From Pseudomonas sp. B21-040 (lineage in GTDB: Bacteria > Pseudomonadota > Gammaproteobacteria > Pseudomonadales > Pseudomonadaceae): a stretch of 64,000 bases of DNA. The stretch lies in assembly GCF_024748695.1 (NCBI RefSeq), contig NZ_CP087176.1:4581501-4645500 (forward strand), in the 5' to 3' direction. Below the pieces are notes generated by a model that saw nothing but the letters and a program-made list of their open reading frames with translations, was not told the DNA's origin and ran no database searches. Positions 56,623 to 64,000 of this stretch are shown here, in pieces (within the stretch, counting starts at the first letter, position 1; each line of letters opens with the position of its first letter). Position numbers and translations under genes: made by a program.

Positions 56623-59600
56623 ATGAGTTCGATTTTCTACCTTCCACGCAAACTCACGAGCAATAACAGAATACTCACGGAAGCAGCACTGCTAGCCGCT
56701 TCGAATTTTGTCGTTGTCTTAGCAGAGCCCGGCGGCGGAAAAACTGAGCTTTTGGAAAGCCTTGCCCAACAGCTAGCAGCTTCAGTCGTAACCGCAAATG
56801 TGTTTACACACCTAGGCGCCCCTGCAGAGAATTCCCCGCTCGTAATTGATGCATTTGATGAGCTGGCCAAGATCGACCAAACTGGGGTTTACAGACTTTT
56901 TGCTAACGCCAAAAAAGCAAACCCTACGCACGTTATCATTTCGAGTCGGTCTAGTGAGTGGGATAACGCTACAACAAACGCATTTAAAGACTTTCTCGGA
57001 AGCCCACCTCTGGTCGTAAGGCTGTTTGAGTTCGATGTGACGGAACAGAGACAGATTTTTGAGCATCATGTGCAAGGCGAAGACTTTTCAGTATTCCAAG
57101 CCGAGGTTGCTCGATTTGACTTAGAAACACTGCTCCCGAACCCACAATTTCTTAAGCTTTTTGCGGACGCTTATATCGAAAGCGAAAAACATTTCACTGA
57201 CAAACGATCTATTTTTTCACAAGCGGTTGAACACTTGTCGAAAGAAGCAAACGTTAACGTGGTGCAAGCTACCTCGACACTTTCAATCAATCAAAAAATC
57301 CATCTATCGTCGGAAATTTTTGCAAAACTTTTGTTGTCTGGCGCTGAAGGCATTAGCACGAGCGAAGCCAGTGAAGACCGGATGTATCCGCAGTTGGCTT
57401 CACTATTTAGTGGCATCACCGCAGCCGACGGTATCCTAAAAACTCGACTTTTCAAGCCAGGCAGCAGTGCGGATCAACATCGTCCAGTCCACAAAATCGT
57501 CGCTGAGTACTGTGCGGCGGACTACCTTATAAATCGGATAGCGGATCCCGTGGACCCTCTGACACTTCCCAAGTGTCTACCTATCATCGCCCCGAACTCT
57601 ATAGTACGAGATGAACTCCGGGGACTGTTGGGCTGGATGGCATCGCTAGGCAACAAATTTATCCAGGAATCGGCAATCGAGCTTGACCCTTATGCTGTGC
57701 TTGCCAATGGCGACCCTTCTCAGCTTGAACACTCGTCAAAGCTCTTGCTTATAAAACAGCTAAAAGAAATTGAAGCCAAGGACCCCTACTTTCGGAGGGG
57801 TGATTTCTGGCGCAGGTTCAGTGTTGCAGGGTTCTTCACCCAAGACGTCATGGAGAAGATAAAACCACTTCTCGCGCCAGGAAGCGATGGGCAATTGCGT
57901 GACCTTATTCTTGAACTTTTAGCGGGATCACCAGCAATTGTGCAATTAGGAGACGAATTGCGCCTGCTCGCTTTAACGCCGAACGAAAACGAGAGCACGC
58001 GTCTGTTGGCGAGTATGTGTTTGCTGGGTATCGCCGAGTATGACCATCACGCTGACTTGGTTGTTCTCGTTTCTGAAGCAAGTCAGAACTCATTGAAAAT
58101 TGCGTCCAAAATCATCGAAACTCTGGGTCCGAAAATGTTCGAACGGGCTTTTCTTGCAGATTTCTTTCGGGCCTGCGCAAACCTTTACCCAGGCCACCAG
58201 GAGCAAAGTGAGCGCACAATAGGTGATCGCTACTTCATTAAGCTTTTCATCGATGGATTAGAATTAGCGCCTATCGAATGGCTGCTGGATGAACTAACAA
58301 AAAATCTCTACTGTAAATGTAATAAATCGCATTACGAGTGTGATTGTCGAAACGGCATCAGCAAGATCATAGGTTCATTACTAGACCGGTATTTTGAACT
58401 GAAAACACCTCCATTTGATTCACAACGCGTTTGGCAATGGATTAAAAATCTAAACTTTCATGAGCAAAAGTCCGCGGGCCAAAGCAAAGCAGTTCAAGTG
58501 CTTCAAGAGCGCAGCGACTTACGTCAAGGCATTATCGCTCTTGCATTCGGAAAGCTAACTGACCGTGACCAAATTTTCAAAACCAGGATAAATAAATTTT
58601 ATGGGCACACCCACTCCGGCCTTCACTTATATGCTGAAGATCAAAAGTTCATAATCGATCTAGCATTTGAAACCGACAACCCAGATTTATGGGCAAGTTT
58701 CATGGCTGCACATCAGTACCATCGAAATAAAGCAGAACGAGGCGTAGACAGCTTGCGGCGTCATATGCGTGGCCAAGCATTGGTGAAACCTTCATTCATG
58801 CAAGAATGGGTCAAGTCCAACAGGGCTGCGGCGCAATCAGAACGAAAAAACCGAATGCCAATGCTAAGGCATACACGAAGGATAGAACGCAGTCGCAGGC
58901 AAAGAGACGAGATCCGCGTAGCGAACATCAAATACGTACAAGACAACCGGGGACTTGTCGAAGACGGACGCCACTGGAGTTGTCTTGTCCGCTTCGCCCA
59001 GTTGGTGCTCATGGCCCCAGACAAAATCGAGCACGAGTTTGGCGACGAGTCACTTGTTCGAAACGCACTCAAAAACTGTCTTAACTTCATTTCTCCAAAC
59101 GTACCGGATCTGCCTAAGCTCGCTGAACTGCAATGTGCTTCCCTGTCGCAACAATCTGAAACGATCCTCTATGCGGCTTGTATGGAGATTTTTCGTGCCA
59201 ACGGTGACTTGGAAAGCGTTGATCTCAGGCTCCTGATAGCGCTGCGAACTAACATTGACATGGGCTACAGTGCTGTTTCCATGGAAGACCGAAACGCGTT
59301 GAAAACTGAGGTTGATCGTCTAATATTTCCCGACGCCACGAGTGCCGAAAGTTTTCTCCGACAATATGTTGAGCCACAACTTGAGCGGTTTGAATGTAGT
59401 ACCCCTGAAATTTGGCTACTGCGTGGCGAAGATATCTTCAGCCATTCGCGCGCCACGCTATCAATTGAATGGCTTAGGCGTTTTCGTGATTTAGCTCTTA
59501 CTCCCCTAGATACACTTTTTGAGATTGCCGCTCAATATGGCAATCGAACTGAGCTGCAAGAAATCATTAAAGAGCATTGCGCAGTGCTCATGTCCGATTG

Positions 59601-60660
59601 GCCTATCCCGACCGGGAATGACGAAATAGAACAAAAACGCACCTTCTGGCTTACCCGCGCGTGGTACTTCCTGGACGACGCACCAGAAACATACTGGAAT
59701 TGGCTCAAAGCCGATAAAGAAACAGTACTTATACTTAATGAGCATTCTGGGCGAATGAGTTCTAACACTCGCTCCTATTGGCCCAAGCTCACGCCAAGCA
59801 GGATAGAGGCCATTCTAGTAGCCTTTTTCGATAAGTGGCCCAAGATAGACCTGCCTAGTCATTGGGGGTCGGAAAGCCCCAAAGAAGAGAATGCATACCG
59901 TTTTTTGTCTGACATCATCTGGTCAATTGACTCAGCTGAACCCAACGATTCAATTCCTGTTCTCGACCGACTCCTTGCCGACCCGCGACTCGCCGGCCTG
60001 CACAATGAATTGAAAAGCATACACGCCGCTCAAATCAGGAAAAAAGCATTAAGAGATTTCGAACCGCCGACACCTCGGGAAATCGTAAATCGACTGGATC
60101 GCGACGCGGTGGTTACCGTGGAAGGGCTGCGTCAACTCGTAATCCAAGAGCTCCAAGACTTCCAGAAAGCCATCGATGGTTGGGAGTTCAACTCTGCAGA
60201 TCGCTTCTACCAGAAGGGTGAGCGGCTTGATGAAGAACCGTGTACAGAAATCATCGCTGAGCGACTCAGCCTGAGACTACAACCACAAAACATCACCGTG
60301 ACACCGGAACATCATCTTAAAGCTTCGAAGCGAAGTGACTTCACTGTCGCGAAGCTTATCGGCGGCAAAAGAAAACTTCTTGTTACTGAAGTTAAAGGAC
60401 AATGGCATAGGGAGCTTTTTACAGCTGCTTCCAGTCAATTGAATGAACTCTACTCCATACACCCCGACGCAGAGCAGCAAGGTATTTTCCTCGCGATTTG
60501 GTTTGGTGCGAGCGAAGAGGTTGCTGGGCGTAAGAACCATGGAATTGAAAGTGCCCAGCAACTAAAAAGCAAAATCGAAGCAACCCTACCGCCAGAACTC
60601 ACAGGGCTTATTGATGTGTTCGTTTTGGATGTATCAAAGCCCCATTCGAATGCCCTGTAG
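56623..60660 (+). CDS. Giant STAND-like NTPase with C-terminal PD-(D/E)XK nuclease motif
   Basis: 1345 residues from ATG 56623; in-frame GTG 56503 would add 40 residues, and neither has a strong ribosome site. N terminus: a P-loop AEPGGGKTELL (Lys40, Thr41), Walker B LVIDAFDELAKID (about 73-83) and a sensor-like IISSRSSEW (Arg109), which fit NACHT/AAA-type STAND ATPases. The middle 1000 residues are helical, HEAT/TPR-like in feel, with a CxC-x6-CxC cluster (Cys564, 566, 573, 575). C terminus: SDFTV, then EVKGQW, giving Asp1239, Glu1256 and Lys1258 in the D-x16-ExK order of PD-(D/E)XK nucleases. It is AT-richer by eye than its neighbours and has no partner gene. The likely role is defence; the target is unknown. 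Confidence 0.8.
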   Translation: MSSIFYLPRKLTSNNRILTEAALLAASNFVVVLAEPGGGKTELLESLAQQLAASVVTANVFTHLGAPAENSPLVIDAFDELAKIDQTGVYRLFANAKKANPTHVIISSRSSEWDNATTNAFKDFLGSPPLVVRLFEFDVTEQRQIFEHHVQGEDFSVFQAEVARFDLETLLPNPQFLKLFADAYIESEKHFTDKRSIFSQAVEHLSKEANVNVVQATSTLSINQKIHLSSEIFAKLLLSGAEGISTSEASEDRMYPQLASLFSGITAADGILKTRLFKPGSSADQHRPVHKIVAEYCAADYLINRIADPVDPLTLPKCLPIIAPNSIVRDELRGLLGWMASLGNKFIQESAIELDPYAVLANGDPSQLEHSSKLLLIKQLKEIEAKDPYFRRGDFWRRFSVAGFFTQDVMEKIKPLLAPGSDGQLRDLILELLAGSPAIVQLGDELRLLALTPNENESTRLLASMCLLGIAEYDHHADLVVLVSEASQNSLKIASKIIETLGPKMFERAFLADFFRACANLYPGHQEQSERTIGDRYFIKLFIDGLELAPIEWLLDELTKNLYCKCNKSHYECDCRNGISKIIGSLLDRYFELKTPPFDSQRVWQWIKNLNFHEQKSAGQSKAVQVLQERSDLRQGIIALAFGKLTDRDQIFKTRINKFYGHTHSGLHLYAEDQKFIIDLAFETDNPDLWASFMAAHQYHRNKAERGVDSLRRHMRGQALVKPSFMQEWVKSNRAAAQSERKNRMPMLRHTRRIERSRRQRDEIRVANIKYVQDNRGLVEDGRHWSCLVRFAQLVLMAPDKIEHEFGDESLVRNALKNCLNFISPNVPDLPKLAELQCASLSQQSETILYAACMEIFRANGDLESVDLRLLIALRTNIDMGYSAVSMEDRNALKTEVDRLIFPDATSAESFLRQYVEPQLERFECSTPEIWLLRGEDIFSHSRATLSIEWLRRFRDLALTPLDTLFEIAAQYGNRTELQEIIKEHCAVLMSDWPIPTGNDEIEQKRTFWLTRAWYFLDDAPETYWNWLKADKETVLILNEHSGRMSSNTRSYWPKLTPSRIEAILVAFFDKWPKIDLPSHWGSESPKEENAYRFLSDIIWSIDSAEPNDSIPVLDRLLADPRLAGLHNELKSIHAAQIRKKALRDFEPPTPREIVNRLDRDAVVTVEGLRQLVIQELQDFQKAIDGWEFNSADRFYQKGERLDEEPCTEIIAERLSLRLQPQNITVTPEHHLKASKRSDFTVAKLIGGKRKLLVTEVKGQWHRELFTAASSQLNELYSIHPDAEQQGIFLAIWFGASEEVAGRKNHGIESAQQLKSKIEATLPPELTGLIDVFVLDVSKPHSNAL

Positions 60661-60753
60661 AGCTTGCTATAGCCTCTCCAGCCAATCTCATCGCTTTCGC
60701 TGATTGGATCATAGACAACTGCTTTCCAAGCGGGTTTAAGCGTTAAAACAACG

Positions 60754-60784
60754 AAGGCCGGTGATCGGGTAGATCACCGGCCTT
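60754..60784. terminator. Bidirectional terminator
   Basis: AAGGCCGGTGATC (60754-60766) pairs with GATCACCGGCCTT (60772-60784). It lies between the convergent NTPase and diflavin reductase genes; the A/T runs at both ends suit both strands. Confidence 0.8.
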
Positions 60785-60807
60785 TGTTCATTTCAAACCC
60801 CACGCCC

Positions 60808-62358
60808 TCAATACAGCTCTTTGTGTACCCGGTCCGAGCTCGACAGGTCGGCCACAAACTGCTGCGCGTCTTCTTCGGCCAAATGGCCGTACCTCATGGC
60901 AATGTTCACCAGCGCCTCATCGATGGCTCGCTCCAGGTGGCTTTTATTGCCGCACACATACACATGCGCGCCCTGACTGAGTAAGGCCCACAGATAGGCA
61001 CCGTGTTCGAGCATGGCATCCTGCACGTAATAGCGACGGTCAGCGTCTCGTGAAAACGCGGTGATGAGCTGATCCAGCACGCCCGTTTCCTGCCATTTTT
61101 CGAGGCGCGGCTGGTAGAGAAAGTCCGATGCCCGGCGTCGATCACCGAAGATCAGGCACGTTTGTGCAGGGCTGCTTTGTTGCTCTATCTGCTCCAGCAA
61201 TGCGATCAACGGTGCAATGCCAGTCCCCGTGCCAATCAACACGACGGGATGATCGGCCTGTCGTGGCAGGTGAAAACGCACGTTGCTGCGGGCAAACACT
61301 TGAACCTGGGCAAGCTTGCCCGCCAGATGGCCGGTCGCGGTGCCGATACGCGGACGGTCGGCCAATTGATAGGCGATTTCCCGAATGCACAGATCGACGT
61401 AGTGCGGCTGGTCGTGAGAGGCAATGGAATAGGCACGCGGCAAAACATCCGGCAGCCACTCGGCCAATTCTTCCAGACTCATTTGCCCTGGCTCACAGAA
61501 GTCGCTGAGCACATCGAGCAAGTCCTTGCCGTACAAATAACCTTCGAGCTCTTTACGGTTGCTGACTTTGAGCAAGGTTTTCAAGGTGTCGTGCTGACTG
61601 ACCCGAGCCATGTCGCGCAACAGCGATTTGCCCAGTTGTCGCAGCTCCTTGGTCGCCAGCAGCGTATGGGCATCGTCGCGACCGAACCATTGACCGATCT
61701 GCGCCAGCAGTTGTGGATCGTTTTGCGCCAGCACATAAAGATTGTCCCCTGCGCGGTATTTGATGCCGCTGCCTTCGATATCGAGGCGCACCTGCCAGGC
61801 ATAAGGCGCCGTCGCATTGAGCCGCGTACGGGAGATCACCCGCGCTGGCCACGCGGCGTTTTCGCCGTAGGCGGTGACTTGCAATTGCAACGTGGTGCCG
61901 GCCCGGCGGTCGCCCTTCAAGACCGCTTCGAGGGTGGCGCACCAGGTCTCGAAAAAGCCCTCGAAATCGGTGTCGGCGTCCACGCGATTGATCCAGGGCG
62001 CTGCGCCCTTTTGCAGCAGTGCAGCGTCCAGGCTTTTGGTGAAACCGCAAAAAGTCGGGTAAGCAGTGTCACCCAGACCAAAGATCGCGTAAGGCACACT
62101 ACTGAGGTGTTCGCACTGGATCAGTTGATCCAGAAAACGATCGGCGTTGCCCGGCGGTTCGCCGTCGCCGAACGAGCTGCACACAACGATCAACAGATCC
62201 CGAGTGGTCAGCGTTTCAAGCTCAAGTGCATTCAGATCCTGCACGGCCAATGCATACGGCTGCACACAGGGCAGACGCAACAACCGTTGCGTCAACCCGC
62301 GTGCATTGCCGGACTCAGAGCCATAACCGATCACGATGCGTTCGATTAACCCTGGCAT
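60808..62358 (-). CDS. Diflavin reductase, CysJ-like (flavodoxin + FAD/NADPH domains)
   Basis: 516 residues. The flavodoxin domain (1-150) has the FMN loop IGYGSESGNARGLTQRLL and GLGDTAYPTFCG. The FNR-like domain has FAD-binding RAYSIAS (equivalent of RxYS), NADP-binding GTGTGIAPLIALLE, then CLIFGDRRRASDFLYQPRL and the C-terminal VYVCGNKSHLERAIDEAL. It is shorter than the usual 600-residue CysJ, with no cysI/sulfite reductase gene adjacent. Operon with the PAS gene upstream (6-base gap). Confidence 0.86.
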   Translation of the reverse strand: MPGLIERIVIGYGSESGNARGLTQRLLRLPCVQPYALAVQDLNALELETLTTRDLLIVVCSSFGDGEPPGNADRFLDQLIQCEHLSSVPYAIFGLGDTAYPTFCGFTKSLDAALLQKGAAPWINRVDADTDFEGFFETWCATLEAVLKGDRRAGTTLQLQVTAYGENAAWPARVISRTRLNATAPYAWQVRLDIEGSGIKYRAGDNLYVLAQNDPQLLAQIGQWFGRDDAHTLLATKELRQLGKSLLRDMARVSQHDTLKTLLKVSNRKELEGYLYGKDLLDVLSDFCEPGQMSLEELAEWLPDVLPRAYSIASHDQPHYVDLCIREIAYQLADRPRIGTATGHLAGKLAQVQVFARSNVRFHLPRQADHPVVLIGTGTGIAPLIALLEQIEQQSSPAQTCLIFGDRRRASDFLYQPRLEKWQETGVLDQLITAFSRDADRRYYVQDAMLEHGAYLWALLSQGAHVYVCGNKSHLERAIDEALVNIAMRYGHLAEEDAQQFVADLSSSDRVHKELY

Positions 62359-62364
62359 GGCCGA

Positions 62365-62784
62365 TTACCTGTCGTAGTGTTCGTCGAATTGCTCCTTGGA
62401 AAATTCCAGTGCTTCGAAGTCCCCCATCAAGTCGTTAATCACACGACGAATGCTGATGTACTCAACGATGTTGCCCTGCTCGTCGAACAGCGGTTGCACC
62501 GTGGTGTCGACCACGTAGAGCCCGCCACCCTTGCCGACATTTGGGATAACGCCGGTCCAGATTTCACCTTTTTTGATGGTGTCCCACATCTGCTTGTAGG
62601 TGCTTTTTGGCACGGAGGCATGGCGGACGATGCTGTGGGGTTGGCCCAGCAGTTCTTCCTTGTTGTAGCCGGTCAGTTTGCAGAACAGGTCGTTGACGTA
62701 GGTGATGTTGCCTTGCAAGTCGGTGGTGGAAATCACCATGACGTTTTCCAGCGCGCCCAATACTTTGGCGTTGATGGCTTGCAT
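62365..62784 (-). CDS. Stand-alone PAS domain protein (Aer-type)
   Basis: 139 residues; ATG follows GGGGG at 6 bases. Single PAS: TDLQGNITYVNDLFCKLTGY, GQPHSIVRHASVPKSTYKQMWDTIKKGEIWTGVIPN and VVDTTVQPLFDEQGNIVEY. The pattern is that of the FAD-binding PAS of Aer aerotaxis receptors, but no output domain follows. With the diflavin reductase downstream in the same operon, it may be a redox sensor or partner (inferred). Confidence 0.84.
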   Translation of the reverse strand: MQAINAKVLGALENVMVISTTDLQGNITYVNDLFCKLTGYNKEELLGQPHSIVRHASVPKSTYKQMWDTIKKGEIWTGVIPNVGKGGGLYVVDTTVQPLFDEQGNIVEYISIRRVINDLMGDFEALEFSKEQFDEHYDR

Positions 62785-62879
62785 TGTGTTGCCCCCTTAA
62801 AGGATCAAAAGTTGGTACATCAAATTCAAATCGGGCCAGCCCACGGTGTATGCATTTCTATTTTTTATGGAGTGGCGAC

Positions 62880-63230
62880 TCAGTTGTCCTGAGCCACCAG
62901 ACGCGGACCTTTACGCGTGACCTGCTGCCCCACCTCGAAGCGCGCATTGGGCGAGCGCACGGTGCTGATTTCGCCTTGGGCGTTTTTGACTTCGTAGGCG
63001 GTTTCCGTATGGCCGGACGCTTGCTGCACAGCGCTGCCGGCAAAGAATCCAGCCCCAAGGCCGACCAGCGCGCCCGCAGGACCGCCCACCGCGCCGACCA
63101 TCATTCCAGTGAGCGCACCGAAACCTTTGCCAGCGGTGGTATCAGGGACTTCGCGCACGACCTGATCGGCCATGCAAAGGGGTGAGATCAACAAACACAA
63201 TGTGAAGCTGAGCGGGATTGAACGAGGCAT
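62880..63230 (-). CDS. Glycine-zipper outer-membrane or periplasmic protein
   Basis: 116 residues with a signal peptide (LSFTLCLLISPLCMA). The glycine zipper is the segment GALTGMMVGAVGGPAGALVGLGAGFFAG. The C-terminal part (VRSPNARFEVGQQVTRKG) resembles the SlyB/Rickettsia 17-kDa surface-antigen family. No lipobox is certain. Confidence 0.72.
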   Translation of the reverse strand: MPRSIPLSFTLCLLISPLCMADQVVREVPDTTAGKGFGALTGMMVGAVGGPAGALVGLGAGFFAGSAVQQASGHTETAYEVKNAQGEISTVRSPNARFEVGQQVTRKGPRLVAQDN

Positions 63231-63567
63231 GACATCTTCCTTGTTTCGATTACGTTGCTCTCGTCACTTCATGAAGCATGCCAACTTATTAACACTTATA
63301 AATCAGCAAGTTAAAAAATAACGTTGTCATAAGGACTCCGTACAAAATGAGTCTTTATGACACCAACATAGTCAATATGACAAAGCCAGCAATATTGCAG
63401 GACTGACTGACAGGGGGAGGTAATCGGGACGCGCGGGATGGGTTGGCGGTGGTGGATGCCCGGTCGGCGAACATCCTGACGACCGGCAGCAAAAATCAAT
63501 TGCCACCAAATATTACATGCGTCATATTACCTGCGTAATAAACACCCGTTTCCTACAGGTAAACTCC
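63231..63567. other. Intergenic stretch upstream of the HlyD gene
   Basis: 337 bases with no gene. It holds a direct repeat (next entry) close to the start of the efflux gene and AT-rich DNA around 63290-63400. Confidence 0.5.
63512..63536. promoter_or_regulatory. Direct repeat ATTACmTGCGT near the efflux gene
   Basis: ATTACATGCGT (63512-63522) and ATTACCTGCGT (63526-63536) repeat at 14-base spacing, 31 bases before the HlyD start. May be a regulator site. Confidence 0.35.
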
Positions 63568-64000
63568 ATGACCAGCATGCCCAGCCTTGAATCCGACCTT
63601 GCAGTCCCGGTGAGCACACCCAAGCCTCCCCTGCTCAAACGGTTGATCCTGCTGACGGCGGTTATTGCAGCCCTGGTGTTTGCCGGTCTGTATGCGAGTC
63701 ACTGGTGGACGGCCGGTCGTTTCATCGAAGAAACCGACGATGCGTACATTGGCGGCGACGTCACGGTAATCGGCCCGAAAGTGGCCGGGTATATCGAAGA
63801 AGTGCTGGTCACCGACAACCAGCCAGTGAAGGCCGGCGATGTGCTGATTCGCCTCGATTCCCGCGACTATCGCGCTAATCTCGCCAAAGCCGAAGGCGCG
63901 GTTGCCGCCGAAGAAGCCCTGCTGGCCAATCTCGACGCCACTGAACAATTGCAGTACGCGGTCATCGGCCAGGCCCGCGCCGGGATCGAGGCCGCTGGTG
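63568..64000 (+). CDS. HlyD/EmrA family membrane fusion protein (5' part)
   Basis: 144 residues visible; the rest lies outside the window. ATG 63568 begins MTSMPSLESDLAVPVST. One TM segment follows (LILLTAVIAALVFAGLY), then the EmrA-like block EETDDAYIGGDVTVIGPKVAGYIEEVLVTDNQPVKAGDVL and the start of the coiled-coil hairpin. It should act as periplasmic adaptor for an MFS efflux pump. The genuine gene is on the plus strand; the minus-strand frame is a shadow. Confidence 0.9.
   Translation, partial: MTSMPSLESDLAVPVSTPKPPLLKRLILLTAVIAALVFAGLYASHWWTAGRFIEETDDAYIGGDVTVIGPKVAGYIEEVLVTDNQPVKAGDVLIRLDSRDYRANLAKAEGAVAAEEALLANLDATEQLQYAVIGQARAGIEAAG

Overview
The window is high-GC DNA with the gene content and repeat families of the Pseudomonas fluorescens group. 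It carries PaaX/PaaY-controlled phenylacetate genes, OprD- and MHS-type uptake genes, DUF6124 and DUF2986 small proteins, and the intergenic palindromes typical of that group. The species is inferred from gene content only.

Layout. (1) 1-7200: the 3' end of an aromatic amine dehydrogenase light chain gene and its cytochrome c, then miscellaneous genes (methyltransferase, MATCAP/DUF1704 metallopeptidase-like protein, DUF2252, DUF2986, a K+-channel-like protein). (2) 7357-18637: two almost identical 1617-bp IS1182-type elements in direct orientation bracket about 8 kb. The bracketed DNA holds a DUF3885 gene, a MITE-like element, an autotransporter, a membrane/winged-helix protein and two DUF1254/DUF1214 genes, and it looks like a composite transposon. 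(3) 18.9-33.4 kb: a large multicopper oxidase, an OprD porin, an MHS-family transporter, a GlxA-type regulator, the copper amine oxidase TynA, a cupredoxin and Tat-exported phosphoesterase pair divergent from an ECF sigma/anti-sigma pair, and FeaR. (4) 33.4-49.7 kb: the phenylacetic acid catabolon paaX, paaY, paaFGHIJK, paaABCDE and paaZ, split by a roughly 1.7-kb inverted-repeat island. (5) 49.7-55.5 kb: a polyamine-type binding protein, class III aminotransferase and LuxR operon, then an enoyl-CoA hydratase/thiolase pair. (6) 55.6-60.8 kb: a DUF6124 gene and a visibly AT-richer insertion with one giant gene (1345 aa) that joins an N-terminal P-loop NTPase to a C-terminal PD-(D/E)XK-like nuclease motif. 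This is the best candidate for an undescribed, possibly anti-phage, system. (7) 60.8-64 kb: a diflavin reductase/PAS operon, a glycine-zipper protein and the start of an HlyD/EmrA-type efflux adaptor.

How the genes work together. Aromatic amine dehydrogenase and TynA both deaminate arylalkylamines to aldehydes. FeaR is the known activator of such genes. After aldehyde oxidation (no feaB/padA gene is in the window) the product phenylacetate enters PaaK, PaaABCDE, PaaG, PaaZ, PaaJ, PaaF and PaaH. The window therefore reads as an arylalkylamine-to-TCA funnel.

Integrity. Four genes carry single-base lesions: in-frame TAG codons in paaY and paaJ, and homopolymer frameshifts in a DUF1254 gene (C8) and in the class III aminotransferase (G4). 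Either the strain is losing these functions or the sequence has base-call errors; sequence alone cannot decide.
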